64,000 nucleotides of DNA from contig NC_090291.1 of NCBI RefSeq assembly GCF_037392515.1, positions 19,061,501 through 19,125,500 on the forward strand, read 5' to 3'. A program made the position numbers and the translations under genes. Shown piece by piece: positions 1 to 11,812 of the stretch (position 1 is its first letter; every line of letters begins with the position of its first letter). The DNA comes from Haliotis asinina (lineage: Eukaryota > Mollusca > Gastropoda > Lepetellida > Haliotidae). The notes beneath the pieces are model-generated. The model was not told the origin of the DNA. It saw nothing but the letters and a program-made list of their open reading frames with translations, and did no database searches.

Positions 1-532
1 CCTCACCAAATCAATCGGTCTCATCAAGTCTTTCAAAGTTTCCCAACAACATACCTGTGCTCTTTTCTTTAATAAAAAAAATCGGGGTGGTAGAGTAGAG
101 TAGAGTAGAGGTTTATGTGTTCGCTCGTAACGCCGAAGACATGGGTATAATGAGTGATGCCCATAGCTGGAATATTGCTAAAAGCGGTGTAAACCTAAAC
201 ACACTCACTCACGAAGGAGACAAGACCGGCATTTCTTCAAACATTCCTTCCACCCCATAGACGGGGTGTCCATTCACAAACATTCCACAGAATCAGTAGC
301 AAGAAATATCTACCGCAACACACTCCAAAGCCCGAAAGTCCAACACTGACCAGGCAACCCAACCATCTGCTTCCCGTGTACTTTCTCACTTCGCTGCCTG
401 TCGCCGGTAATGTCTGTTTATTTTTTTGTAAACTGTATGCACTACATCACAAAGCTGTGATACGAGAATAAAACCCAGCAATTGTGTATATCACTACGAT
501 TCACAATATTTGCATAGTTACGTAACTCTAAA
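1..532. other. Non-coding stretch before the first minisatellite
   Basis: No exon could be supported on either strand. The only recognisable object is a degraded family A SINE at 84-211. The rest is unremarkable AT-rich spacer. Confidence 0.5.
84..211 (+). repeat. Family A SINE, degraded copy
   Basis: Retains the GTTCGCTCG block of the tRNA-like head and the 3' tail (GGAATATTGCTAAAAGCGG, then ACTCACTCAC). A short GTAGA repeat sits where the A box should be, and the B box is lost. Confidence 0.6.
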
Positions 533-1066
533 CATGCTGGACATGGTGAGATGCTGGACATGGTGCGATGCTGGACATGGTGAGATGCTGGACATGGTGA
601 GATGCTGGACATGGTGCGATGCTGGACATGGTGAGATGCTGGACATGGTGCGATGCTGGACATGGTGAGATGCTGCATATGTTGAGATGCTGCATATGTT
701 GAGATGCTGGACATGGTGAGATGCTGCATATGTTGAGATGCTGGACATGGTGAGATGATGCATATGTTGAGATGCTGGACATGGTGAGATGCTGCATATG
801 GTGATATGCTGGACATGGTGAGATGCTGCATATGTTGAGATGCTGGATATATTGAGATGCTGCATATGTTGAGATGCTGGACATGGTGAGATGCTGGATA
901 GGGTGAGATGCTGGACATGGCAAGATGCTGGAAATGGTGAGATGAAATGTTGAGATGCTGGACTTTGTGAGATGATGGATATGTTGAGATGCTGGATATG
1001 GTGAGATGCTGGACATGGTGAGATGCTGGGTATGTTGAGATGCTGGATATGGTGAGATGCTGGCAT
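533..1066. repeat. 17-bp minisatellite, about 31 copies
   Basis: The unit reads GATGCTGGACATGGTGA, with a second variant GATGCTGCATATGTTGA interspersed. Seventeen is not a multiple of three and the unit holds no stop on the minus strand, so all three minus frames stay open. The long Ser/His/Gln-rich reading frames here are therefore a by-product of the repeat, not genes. Confidence 0.9.
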
Positions 1067-2002
1067 GTTCTAAGACGCTTAATATGTTGTCTTGTTGGAG
1101 GTACTTACTAATAAAATAAGTCGTATAAAAGATAAATAATAAAAAAGTGTTGTTGCTGTTGCTGAAACACGAAACGACGTCCATGCCGTCGTTGTCACGG
1201 ACCCGTACCCAGTCATATGATCGTCATGTAAAAATGTACCCCTAGAAACGGTGATCCCACCCGGAAACAGAGACCTCCAATCATTATGTTTTACGTTAAA
1301 TCCAAGGCATGAGAAGTGACACTCCGTATGTGCCACGCTCTGTAGCGCTAGTCAAGGAAGTCGTACATAAACCTTGGTTTGTCTAACCAAATAATACTTG
1401 CCCAACCACGATATATCAAGCGCTTCATCCATTATTAGCGCAGATAACATCAATAATGTGACGGTCCATCTCTCACGGATAACAGATGGACGTCATGCAT
1501 GAAGGGTCCATCTGTGTAGCCTATTGCGAATTGTATGTCCTCTCACTCTATTGCAAGTAGCTCTGTGGAGCTCATCTCCAGTTTGAGGGGCACTGTGACA
1601 CGGTTTCGTTACCCAGTTGTTCTGATCAAACGGTATTGTGTGGCAGTTGTCACTCTTGGCCGATCAGTTCGACATCTGCCATAAGTGTTAGTTGTGATTA
1701 AAATCTACTAATTGCTAGGGCTGGCTAAAATGATCGATTATCAGAAATATCGTCGATAAGAAATGTTATAGATATGATTATCGACATGACTATAGGTCAG
1801 ATGTGTAGAGAACTGTGATCGTAGGGCTCATACCATGTCGGTCCTAATTCTGCCAAACTCACCCGGTCCCTTCTAAGACGTATGATATTGAAAGATGCGG
1901 GTATTTTAAGTTGGACAACATGTCCTCAATCCCTTTCACCCTACTGAAGACATTTTATGTTCAAATTACAATACTCTTCTACACGTGTTCTCAATGAGTG
2001 AG

Positions 2003-2065
2003 TGAGTGAGTTTAGTTTTAGGCCGCACTCAGCAATATTCCAACTATATCGCGGAGGTGCACATG
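2003..2065 (-). repeat. Family B SINE, 3' tail only
   Basis: Starts with GAGT repeats and continues through the reversed family tail (CGCACTCAGCAATATTCCA). Truncated after about 60 bp. Confidence 0.7.
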
Positions 2066-3430
2066 TAATCTACTCATCTGATACTTCATAAGATTTCTGA
2101 AAACATTATGCCATAGACTAAATCATTTCAGTAAGTGTCTTTCACACTTCATTTATTCAAACGATCTGTTTGATTCAATATAAGTCAAAAGAGCACCGAA
2201 ATTCTATCCCTTTTGTCTGTGTAATATCATAACCCCCCTCCGGGTAAGACCCATAATTCTCAAACGCTATCAATACTTGCCAATCAACCTCTATACGTAT
2301 GTACGTATTCGAATCTTACGTATGTACATGTGCATGGGCCAGTGACCTTGCACAGTGTGGCGAAAGGCCCTGTGTATAAACCTGACTGATATGGTCAGCC
2401 ACGGGAACCAAGCCGTGAAACCAGAAGTGGACTGATTGTGAGGCTAGTCGAGTTGTTGGCCAAGGCCGTCGCCTCACCAACGGCTACGTCAACGATAAAA
2501 AATTACCGTCCGACTTCTGAATGTGTCTAAGTGTCAGAGCTGGCCTCCACATCGGGAACACTCGGTCCCCATGTGCACGCTGTCACATGTTTATCGCTGT
2601 ATGTACAATTTCGACATTTATGCCCCAGAATAAAATATGGCTGCTGCTGTCTTCATCTCTACCACTGTCTCTTGTCCTCCCTCCATCTCTTGTCCACCAC
2701 CCTGATCTACCACCCGAGAGCAACCAGAACGGACGCTCTTGGACAATTGCATTTGCTCGACTTATCGACTGTGTACAGGACCTGATACGGGGAATATAAA
2801 GACACGCTGCTTCATCCCTGTCTCCGATAAAATCGAACGAGTAAGGGCACCCCGTGAAATCAAATACTAATAATGCATGTTACTGTGAAAGAACCCACTC
2901 TTTCATTTAACTCATACATGCCAATCAACGAAAGTCAATACTATGACATTTCCGACATGTCCAAGTTCCATGACACTGAGTGAGCCCTTTCTGGCAGTTG
3001 AACGCATTCATGGCGCTGTTAATTAACTCGAACGAGGTGTACATGCTACAACACGACGTGGTTATAAGTCATTAAATTCATATTCCTCAAATGCAGGTAC
3101 GATCCAGTTTACAGCGACGTAAAATAAACATTTGCTGTTGAACAAAAGGCAATGTATCCACGAGACAGCATCAGAATAATACAACACTGCCGTCATGGCA
3201 TTTCCCCCCAGCGTTGATTGTTTGCTTTCGGTTTTCATACTCTTGTGAACAGAAACTGACAGTTTGTTCCCTAATGCCGTGCTGCATTAACATTAAACAC
3301 ATCAAAGTCATTATCGCGGAGGTCCGAGCGTTTGCATTTCATATTTACTGTTATTTGAAAACAATTTTCCACATGAAAATCTTCGTTAAGTAACCCTCAC
3401 ATATAGAATCATCGTTTACCGACTGTTGTA

Positions 3431-3575
3431 AATCGCTCAGTGGTTAAAGCGTTCGCTCGTTACGCCTGAGACCAAGGTTCGATTCTCCACATGGGTACAA
3501 GGTGTGAAGCCCATTTCTGGAACCCCCAGTCGTGTTATTGTCAGAACATAAGCGGCGCATGAAAATACTCATACC
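3431..3575 (+). repeat. Family A SINE
   Basis: Head with CAGTGGTTAAAGCG, a B box GGTTCGATTC, the middle GTGTGAAGCCCATTTCTGG and a diverged tail. Confidence 0.75.
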
Positions 3576-4024
3576 CCTGAGGCAATGAATGATTTTAGTA
3601 CAGTCGTTTGGGATAAAAACGAGTCAATATTGCCATGAAAGTTTTCACATGGGTCATAATACTAGCAGTGATGGCACTATCTGAACCTGATATCTACCAA
3701 CAACAACATCACAAACAACAATTCAGGAATGTTGTGTCTGTTTAATAAAACGTCTATGTATATATAACATTTGTAAATACTATGTGAAAATTGAAGCATG
3801 GCACAAGCAGTTTCACTGTGGTTAATATGACAACTGTTATAACAAAATCCCGATTAACAAGATAGCTCCGCTGACAGTGGAATCGTCCTGTGTAACGCCA
3901 AAACGAGGCAAATTATGCTTTTACGTTCATGATTATTCACTATAATAGCCACATGTATGCACAAACTTAACATGGTTGTCCAACTCAAACATACAACAAA
4001 GACACCCGACTGACCAGTCATTTC

Positions 4025-4110
4025 AACGTCTTTTGGTATTGTGGGGTTCAGGGATCAAACCGTCGTCCTCCAGTTCTCGGGGCAAACACTGTATCCACGT
4101 AACCACTGAC
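4025..4110 (-). repeat. Fragment of a third tRNA-like SINE
   Basis: Shares GTCTTTTGGTAT and GGGATCAAACC with the copy at 36580-36775. Only the part near the tRNA-like end remains. Confidence 0.35.
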
Positions 4111-4359
4111 AACTCTCCACGTTAACGAAACTTTGATTCCATCTATACATATGTGTTCCCGGAACGACAGTTCCAAAGAAGACAAATCTGTGGCACGCCT
4201 TTCAATTTGTGCCAACATTTTGGAAATTTCATATCCTTTCAGTCATTTTATCTACGTATATTGAATACTTTTTTTCTGGTAAAGATCAGCTGGATTTTAT
4301 TGCTCAACTCCAGCTTTGAAAACGGAAACATTGCCTCAAAACAAAAGGAAAGATCCACT

Positions 4360-4795
4360 CGGGAAGTTTCAAAGAGTACAAAATGCCTCAGCTCGGCTAA
4401 TTCATCGCTGCAAGGAAACATCCAGTATATTGCCTATATTAATATATCCCCATTGATTCCCAGTACAGGCTAGAATCGAGTTCAAAGATCTATCCCTGAC
4501 TTGCAGCTGTTACCATGACTTTGCTCCAGCATACCGGAAAGAACGTCTCCAGAAATATACTTCAAGGAAAAATCTGAGATCCAGTGATCAATATCAGTTT
4601 ACCATCCCCAAGATCAAATTCAAATCCTTAAGCCAGAGGTCATTCTCATTCTGTGCTCATTCTCTCTGGAACTATCTTCTTTTTTATAACAATACCTCCC
4701 CATCTGCAGCTGTCTTCCAGTCGAAACTTAAAAGCCACCTCTTCTCCAAGTGCGATCCTCAATACCAGTGCTTTGAGCAGCCCCAGCGGGTGTAA
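4360..4795 (+). mobile_element. 5'-truncated LINE: C-terminal end of the reverse transcriptase ORF
   Basis: Frame 2 reads FQRVQNASARLIHR near 4368-4410, then from 4472 an open run to the TAA at 4793-4795. It contains the C-terminal hallmarks of CR1/L2/Jockey-type LINE ORF2: a RIEFKDLSL block, APAYRKERLQKYT, LRSSDQ, FSFCAHSLWNYL and FQSKLKSHLF. One in-frame TGA replaces the conserved Trp of the HWFPV motif just before 4472, so the copy is dead. It lies immediately downstream of the SOCS-box gene's stop codon, in the opposite orientation. The exact clade cannot be fixed without the palm domain. Confidence 0.8.
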
Positions 4796-4853
4796 AATAG
4801 CCCATAATAAATGTACCAAGCACACCACAAATCAGTTCAAACACAAGTTAACC

Positions 4854-6095
4854 CTAACTGGTACCAATGACTGGATTCATACGAATCAAACGTTTCAAAT
4901 TCACATCTACGGGAAGACCATCCACTCTCCATTCCGTGACCATACCCATGTATTTACGGACACTCAGACAGCAGAGGTATTTCAAGGAACACACTCCATT
5001 GTAGGGCATTTTAGTAAAGTTTTCACATATGTTATACAACCATTTGAACCCCTTAAATGACCAGTCCTTATCACCATCAGAGCAGGAGCCAACAACGATT
5101 TCAGCTAGTGTAACGTTCTCAGTAAACAGGGCATCACTTGACATCAGCTCCAGAAGATTCGGTTTTGTTGGATCGCGTTTGTAAGGAACCGAATAATCTG
5201 GAGGTACACTGGTCAAATGGCGGACCGATATGTTCAAGTCCAGCAAGAACTGCCACACGGGTACAATCAGATCAGCGTGTTTTTCGAAATCAGCTCGACA
5301 GACATACTCATAGAGGTCCCGCACAGGTGCGTACGCACCCTTCTCAAACACCATTTGGACGATGTCACGATCACCGACATTTGACACAAAATTTGATATC
5401 ATCGTTTCTCCAGATATCCGAATTTTACTGATATCAGCTCCTGCTTCAATCAACGTCCGAGCCAGGTCCTTCAGTCCCCTGTTGAAGGTCTTGCCCAGCG
5501 GGCAGCATTCCTCGTACCAGTAATGATAATTGGGCGAGCCTTTCATGACAGACAATATGTCTTTCTCCATTTGGTCCCCTATGTTAGGATCAGCTCCTTG
5601 GGAAAGTAGATACTCCACTATGCCATCATGTCTACCAAGAATTGCCCACTGGAGAGCCGTATTTCCTCCTCCGTAGGTATTGACCTCCACCTTATGAACC
5701 TCCAGCAACTCCCGGACAAGGTCAAGGTGACCTCTGTGAGCAGCAAGATGAAGAGGTCCGCGACGAGGCTTCGTGTCAATTTCGTCCTTTCTACTGTCTT
5801 CCTCGAGGGGGGAGAATCCTTTCTCAAGAAGTAGATCAAATATGCCCTTGTGACCACTTTCAGCTGCTACACAAATAGGGCTGACAACCGATCGGGGAAT
5901 ATTCTTTATCTTAGATGTTGCATAAGGTCTTTTGAAGAACCATTTCTCAACGGCGGCTCTGTCTCCCTTGGCAATATGCTTGTTCAAGGATTTCCAGGAT
6001 CCCTTGAGAATTGGTAGTGAGGATTTAGCACTCAGAAGAAATCTTTCTCGGCGAGACCTTCCTTCTGCCATGTTGTACTGTTGGTTTGTAGACAT
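4854..6095 (-). CDS. Ankyrin-repeat and SOCS-box (ASB-like) protein, intronless
   Basis: A single 413-residue frame from ATG (6095-6093) to TAG (4854-4856). Ankyrin repeats are clear at residues 72-102, 112-141 (GPLHLAAHRGHLDLVRELL) and 144-174 (NTALQWAILGRHDGIVEYLL), with weaker ones at 206-222 and 228-255. The C-terminus, residues 370-405, has a BC-box-like helix (SLKYLCCLSVRKY) followed by a Cul5-box-like GLPVDVNLKRLI. Together these form the SOCS box that ASB proteins use to recruit elongin B/C and Cullin-5. By family knowledge the protein would be a substrate adaptor of a ubiquitin ligase, with the ankyrin repeats choosing the substrate, which is unknown. A second ATG at codon 9 is an alternative start. 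The lack of introns differs from the other genes here and fits a retroposed copy or a single-exon family member. The SOCS-box call rests on pattern only. Confidence 0.85.
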   Translation of the reverse strand: MSTNQQYNMAEGRSRRERFLLSAKSSLPILKGSWKSLNKHIAKGDRAAVEKWFFKRPYATSKIKNIPRSVVSPICVAAESGHKGIFDLLLEKGFSPLEEDSRKDEIDTKPRRGPLHLAAHRGHLDLVRELLEVHKVEVNTYGGGNTALQWAILGRHDGIVEYLLSQGADPNIGDQMEKDILSVMKGSPNYHYWYEECCPLGKTFNRGLKDLARTLIEAGADISKIRISGETMISNFVSNVGDRDIVQMVFEKGAYAPVRDLYEYVCRADFEKHADLIVPVWQFLLDLNISVRHLTSVPPDYSVPYKRDPTKPNLLELMSSDALFTENVTLAEIVVGSCSDGDKDWSFKGFKWLYNICENFTKMPYNGVCSLKYLCCLSVRKYMGMVTEWRVDGLPVDVNLKRLIRMNPVIGTS

Positions 6096-6340
6096 GATAT
6101 GTAAGTTCCGTTCTGACTACGCTAGATCACGATTCCCTTGCTCTTGTGACTTCACTATAGTATTGGTGCACTTAATTTTCAGGTACACAGACATGACAAA
6201 GCTGAAACGAGAAATGCAGGAATTAAGCAGAGCGAATGAAGGTTGATTTAGGCGATATTTACTTGTATTCAAAAACGGAAAGGGACTGTACATAAACAAA
6301 TCGGAATATTTTGTGTTTGTTTGTTTACACAAATTGCATA

Positions 6341-6570
6341 TTGCACTCAGCAATATTCCAGCAATATGACGGCTGTCTATAAACAATGAAGTCTGGACCA
6401 GACAATCCAGTGATTGACATCATGACCATCGATCGACGCAATTGAGATACGATGACATGTGTCAACCAAGTCAGTGAACCAGACCTCCCGAACGCGTTAG
6501 TTGCCTCTTACAATCGAGGGTTGCTAAAGACCAATTCTACCCCGAATCTTCACGTGTTCAAATCCGAATA
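6341..6570 (-). repeat. Family B SINE, near full length
   Basis: Reads from the tail (CACTCAGCAATATTCCAGC) through GTCTGGACCAGACAATCCAG and GACATGTGTCAACCAAGTC to the head (CCAATTCTACCCC). Confidence 0.8.
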
Positions 6571-7227
6571 AGTCAAACCAGTGTCAATATAATCAGCACC
6601 CTCGCCGCAATGGTAAGCTGACATAGGGCCTTGTCAACCGGTCTGACCACTTGATCCAACTCTATCGTACCTGTACCAGTTTTACCTACAAATCACGTGA
6701 CTTGGTGCCTAAAGCTCATTCTAACCTTCTTTATCGACCTTAACTGTGGACTCGTCACTATCAATGTGTGATAGCCACTGGCCTCTGGCTAGTAAAAATC
6801 CAGTCGGGCCAGTAAATCTCTACCGTCACTGGCCCGAATGGCTTGTGAATTTTCATGGGGTCATTTTGTAAATATAACACGCTCTCCAACTTCCTAAGTT
6901 ATAATACACTTTTAAATCATGTAGGATTACGGCCTGATGAAAATGTTCCTCACTATTAGAAGCTTAATGATGAAACCATTGTCCGCATGCAAATTCCGGA
7001 CTAGTGAATAATTTTGTGGGATAGTAACTTTCAGGCATGGCTCGCGAAGTCTGGAAACATTTTCGCATACTGGACCCCGTGTGGATCTTCTTGACCAACC
7101 AGTCAACAAAAACCGAAAATTTGTCGATCCCAGTGACAAACAAAAAAGGAGGATGTCATAACTCAACTCATCAAGCTATATTTAAAACCGAGTAAGTATG
7201 ATTGTTTCAAAGATAAAATGTAGAGTC

Positions 7228-7493
7228 AGTGAGTGAGTTTAGTTTTACGCCGCACTCAGCAATATTCCAGCTATATGGCGGCGGTCTGTAAATAATCGAG
7301 TCTGGACCAGACAATCCAGTGACCAACAACATGAGCATCGATCTGCACAATTGGGAACCGATGACATGTGTCAACCAAGTCAGCGAGCCTGACCACCCGA
7401 TCCCGTTAGTCGCCTCTTACGACAAGCATAGTCGCCTTTTATGGCAAGCATGGGTTGCTGAAGGCCTATTCTACCCGGGACCTTCACGGGTCT
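7228..7493 (-). repeat. Family B SINE, full-length and well preserved
   Basis: Best copy in the window. It has GAGT repeats, the shared tail, AATCGAGTCTGGACCAGAC, GATGACATGTGTCAACC, CGCCTCTTACGACAAGC and the head GACCTTCACGGGT. The segment around CGCCTCTTA is partly duplicated. Confidence 0.9.
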
Positions 7494-7532
7494 AAAATGT
7501 AGAGGCTTCAAATCTAAATTGACAAATAATGT

Positions 7533-7614
7533 GCTCATGTGAGGAATCGAACCCGGACCTTTGGCATGGAGAGCGAGCGAAAACTTTAAGCACTACACTA
7601 CCCAACCGCCCCTC
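7533..7614 (-). repeat. Family A SINE, head half
   Basis: Reversed B box (GGAATCGAACCC) and reversed head (TTAAGCACTACACTACCC). The tail half is absent. Confidence 0.7.
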
Positions 7615-7824
7615 GTTAGAAGCGAGGAAGTCACATTCAACTCAGCAGCTGAAAACGTTTTCCTTTCAAACGAGAGATGCATGCTAAATTACTCGTCGCT
7701 GATTGTTTGATGTTCCCGGAAGTAATGATTAACGAGGTAATTGAGTTATGGCTTTTGGTGACTGTTGTCAGAAGATGTCATCAATAATCTCTCTAAGCAT
7801 GTTGCAAAGTGTAATCAATTAGGA

Positions 7825-7985
7825 GATAAACATCATGTGTTGGCCAATTTCCGGGTGTTATTGAGTATTTGAAGCACGGGAATGCATTTGGAACCGACGG
7901 CGTCAGCAGCCGTCGGTTCCAAATGCATTCCCGTGCTTCAAATACTCAATAACACCCGGAAATTGGCCAACACATGATGTTTATC
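7825..7985. repeat. Perfect 76-bp inverted repeat with a 9-nt loop
   Basis: The left arm 7825-7900 is the exact reverse complement of the right arm 7910-7985, with the spacer CGTCAGCAG at 7901-7909. I compared the arms base by base and found no mismatch. Complementarity ends sharply at both outer ends. It is either a very young fold-back element or MITE, or an inversion-type assembly artefact. No transposase or clear target-site duplication is visible. Confidence 0.95.
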
Positions 7986-10689
7986 GACATTGTAAACACA
8001 AAAGTAAACCAAAGGAGTTTTAGTGTCTGCACTCGTTTACATCGAATACGGACACAGCAGTGAAGTGTCATCAGCTGGCCGTTTCAGCTGGTTCTCATGG
8101 TAGCATCTGGAGTTGTTCATTTGTGACGTCATTCTAACTTTACGTCACAATATGATTTGAATGACGTCACCACTGTTGATGACACAACAAAACAATTGTT
8201 TACGTGTCAATACGTGAATAGTCTTTCAGTTTCCGGGAATCTAATACCATTTAATCATGTTTTTCAACCAATCAGATTACAGAACACAGTAACTTTTGGT
8301 TTACAATTAAACATAATCATTTCAAAGGACACGAATGGATGGGCTGGGGAAAATAACAACCCCCAAGTCGTTAACATCATTTAACAAGCTTGGCCGAGAA
8401 TGTTGAACAGATTTGATACAAAGTATATACAATTTGATACAATAAAATGAAAGCAATCTCGGTTTAAAAAACAAACGTATATTCGTTAGTAGTGGTGAAT
8501 TTTTTTTTTTAATTTAATATTTAAAAAATAATAATAATTAAGTGAATTCCTGTGATTTGAAGCCTCTGTTTAAACAATCTTTATGCACTTTCTTTAGTTG
8601 CGGCAACAGAAACCTATAGCTCAGGTATATATGGACATCACGAAGACATCAGTGTGTTGCAGATGTTTTCTTATTCAAACAGTGGGCTAACTTAGGAGGA
8701 AAGACAATTTATTTACCCACTTTTTCGCCAACAATATGGCGAAAGTTGCTGTAAAATCAACTGTTTGCCAGATGACACATGAAAAGGATGGCGGAAGTTT
8801 CCATCCTAAGTAATAAATCTATGTTTGGAAATAATAACATCATCTTTACCTCACGTGCATTTGCAACTAATATTAACTGAAACATCGCCTTCGTTACAAT
8901 CTTTCATCAAATCACATACTGAACGATAAACACCTGTTCAAGGGAGGTAACTCACATCTCTCTCTGGCCCGGACTGTAAACCGGTATCTAATCTCGACTC
9001 TATATTTAGCAGTTACTAAAAAAACCCACATTTTTCTAAATGTCAGTATTTCCATTTCCTCCCCCCCAAAACGATCTCATAACATCAGATGAAATATGAA
9101 ATGAACAACCCCGACAATGGTGTTTGTGAAAGTTATTTATCAAAAACATGTCCACGGTGCGAACTAGGAAGTGTTTGCAGCTGTTCGTCTATTACAATAA
9201 TACCATAACTCTAGCTCCGTGAATTGTCTAACACTGATACAATATCTCAAACATGTGACGACGTCAGCAGTGTTTTAATACGACACTGTACAAAAATGTG
9301 AAACACTTACCGAAATGAACACCTGTTTTACTTACCCCGGGTGAGCTCGGATAACCGCTGATATAGTCTGTTTCAGCCTTTCCTACCGTTATAGTTGCTT
9401 TCCCTGTTCACGGGCTAATCACCGTTGTACACGTTGTGTCTCCGATTAGAGCTTATTAACGACGTATTGCATTAATCCTAGATCTAAACCGCACAAAACA
9501 GATAAGCATGCATTTCTTTACGTTAAAACCATATTTATACTAAATACTGATAGCGAGAATGGGTACTTGAATACTGGACAAGCTTTACGGATAAAGACTT
9601 GTTATATTTCTTTGGTGCGTCTTGTACCTTGCGGGGTGCAATATTGATCTCACTGAGGCAGGTATGAAGATCAGAAAATGCTTATACAGCCTTGTGGGGA
9701 GTTGTTTGTCATTCACCACCCTGATCTTCAAGCTCATGTCTTAATATGAAATACATGGGGCGATCTATTCAAATTGTTTAGTTCAACTCAGTCCAAATCA
9801 GTGGAAGGGATGTGAAGGCGGACCGTCACAAGTTTCGCTTTTTAATTAATACACTTAAACTAAAAGAAAGCATGGATGCTCTGCATCCAGAATTTCCCCA
9901 AAAAACACAAACGGACAATCTTAACCAGAAATGTAACGTTTTGTGAAAATAATATAACTTTAAATCATGGTGGAAATATAAAATGCGTAAAAATTGTGAC
10001 ACATCTTTTTTAATTGCACTACCCTCTTAAAAAATACAAAGTTCTATTCACTGATTGCAGAAAAGAATATCAGATGGGTTTTTCTTATAGCCTCTTGTGG
10101 TGTCATTTTGAATTTTACAGATCACTCTGGAACCAGCGCCAGCGTCAGAGATGTTGTACATAGTTCAATACATTGTACACAGCCGACTGGTGAAAACTCG
10201 AGGTGCACTATTTTGCTTGATAAAAATTTGATCGAAAAAATATTGCATTTCCACATGGTCGTCGTTTGCAAACGTACACAATGTGAAAGAAACATGTTTT
10301 CCATTGCATTTAAGTAATTTTTGAAAAACTATTAATTTCAAGCACAAGCTCTGAACGATTCTGTTATGTGTATTTGAGCTGACTGTGTGTTATCGCGTTC
10401 TGATAGCGTCCATTGTAATCTCCTACAACTGTATTCCATCAAATAAGAGCCATACTTTGTTTACGTGTTTTGGATATAAATCTACACGCGAGCATGTGAC
10501 ACAGTGAGCGAGCGTACCAGCGTTCCATTTATAGCAAGGTGTGTGTTTGGCAGGGGAGGAAATCCCGGAGTATAGGCCCTAGCATATGTATGGTGTTGAC
10601 AATACAAGGGACAACATCAAGATGTAAATGAGATTTTATACCTAGGATTCACGCATACCCTAAAAGCGGAGTGCTGCATAGCCTTGCTT

Positions 10690-10830
10690 CGTTGCACAAC
10701 ATAGCAATTGTTCAGTTATAGGACCTCGGTCTGTAAAAAATGGAGGTGGGACAGACAATCCTGTGACTAAATCAACAATCCCGTTCATCTCTGCTTACAA
10801 GCATGGGTTGCAACACTTCATGACACAAGT
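10690..10830 (-). repeat. Family B SINE, diverged
   Basis: GGTCTGTAAA, GACAGACAATCC and ACAAGCATGGGTTGC survive in the right order. The rest is decayed. Confidence 0.45.
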
Positions 10831-10864
10831 GAATGAATGAATGAATGAATGAATGAATGAATGA
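10828..10864. repeat. (TGAA)n microsatellite
   Basis: Eight to nine uninterrupted copies joining a family B and a family A SINE. Probably grew from the SINE tail. Confidence 0.9.
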
Positions 10865-10995
10865 GGTTTCACGCCGCAGTGTTCCAGAGGGGACACCAGT
10901 AATGGGTGTCACACATTTTACCCATGTGGTGAGTCGAACCCCGGCCTACGACTTGACGAGCAAGCGCTTTAACCACTACGCTACCCTACCGCTCC
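10863..10995 (-). repeat. Family A SINE
   Basis: Reversed tail (CACGCCGCAGTGTTCCAG), middle GGGGACACCAG, B box and head (CGCTTTAACCACTACGC). Confidence 0.8.
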
Positions 10996-11435
10996 ATTTC
11001 AGCTGAGAAATAGCCTTATCCCATTCATGAAGATGCGAGCATAAATTGTCTCTGAGTTTGATACCAATGAAATTATTTGGGAATGCAGTGCTTTGCTAAA
11101 TACATAACATTAAACTTTATTCAGTAAGTTAGTACAGTGAGGAAACATGGCACTCAGACAACGAAACGTAGATAAATATATATCATTATTTTTCAGGCAA
11201 ACTTCAGGCTGTATAGACTGTACCGTGTGCTCAGTGTAAACCACCTGGAAATCAGGGCATGTGTAAACAGTGGTGTTACATGACATGTGTTTTGTAAACA
11301 TAAGGGATATTATCATTACTTGTTTATTGTTGTTATAGTTGTTAGGATAATGCGGAAGCTAAATAAGAAACAAATATACCAAAACCTTTTTGAATAAAGT
11401 ATACCACCTACAAAAACAAGGTAATTGATGGGTTA

Positions 11436-11586
11436 GTGAGCGAGTGTGGTTTTACGCCGCTTTTAGCATTATTCCAACAACATCATGACTGGGGACACAA
11501 GAAATGGACTTCACGGATTTAACCCATGTTGGGAATCGAATCCGAAATTACAGCGCAACGAGCGAACGCTTTAAGTACTGAGCTTC
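11436..11586 (-). repeat. Family A SINE
   Basis: Reversed tail (TTTTACGCCGCTTTTAGCA), GGGGACACAAGAAATGG and a head ending GCGAACGCTTTAAG. Confidence 0.8.
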
Positions 11587-11775
11587 GATCGTTAGATAAA
11601 CGTCTTCTCCAACTACAACACCGTAGTCATATGACTTGCTTACCTATGTTTACTCACATAACGACTTCGCGAATAATAAAAAAGGCGAAATGTGTATAAC
11701 ATACTGCGGTTATAAGGAAGTAAATTTAGTGGCCCTTCTGAGTTCGTTACAACCGAAGTTGGGACTTCAGTTTAC

Positions 11776-11812
11776 AATTAACCCTAACCTAACCCTAATC
11801 CTAACCCTAACT
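11776..11812 (-). repeat. Short interstitial telomere-like repeat
   Basis: About five CCCTAA-type units, several of them CCTAAC or TAATCC variants. This is the complement of the TTAGGG telomere repeat used by molluscs. Confidence 0.6.

Larger units (their letters stand above)
1067..4350. other. Gene-free region
   Basis: No exon or RNA gene is supported. It contains a family B tail at 2003-2065, a family A SINE at 3431-3575 and a fragment of a third tRNA-like repeat at about 4025-4110. Short open frames near 2521-2800 have no recognisable domain and no splice context. Confidence 0.5.

Noticed and set aside
442-1184. Three overlapping Ser/His/Gln-rich minus-strand frames
   Set aside because: They are translations of one 17-bp tandem repeat in its three phases.
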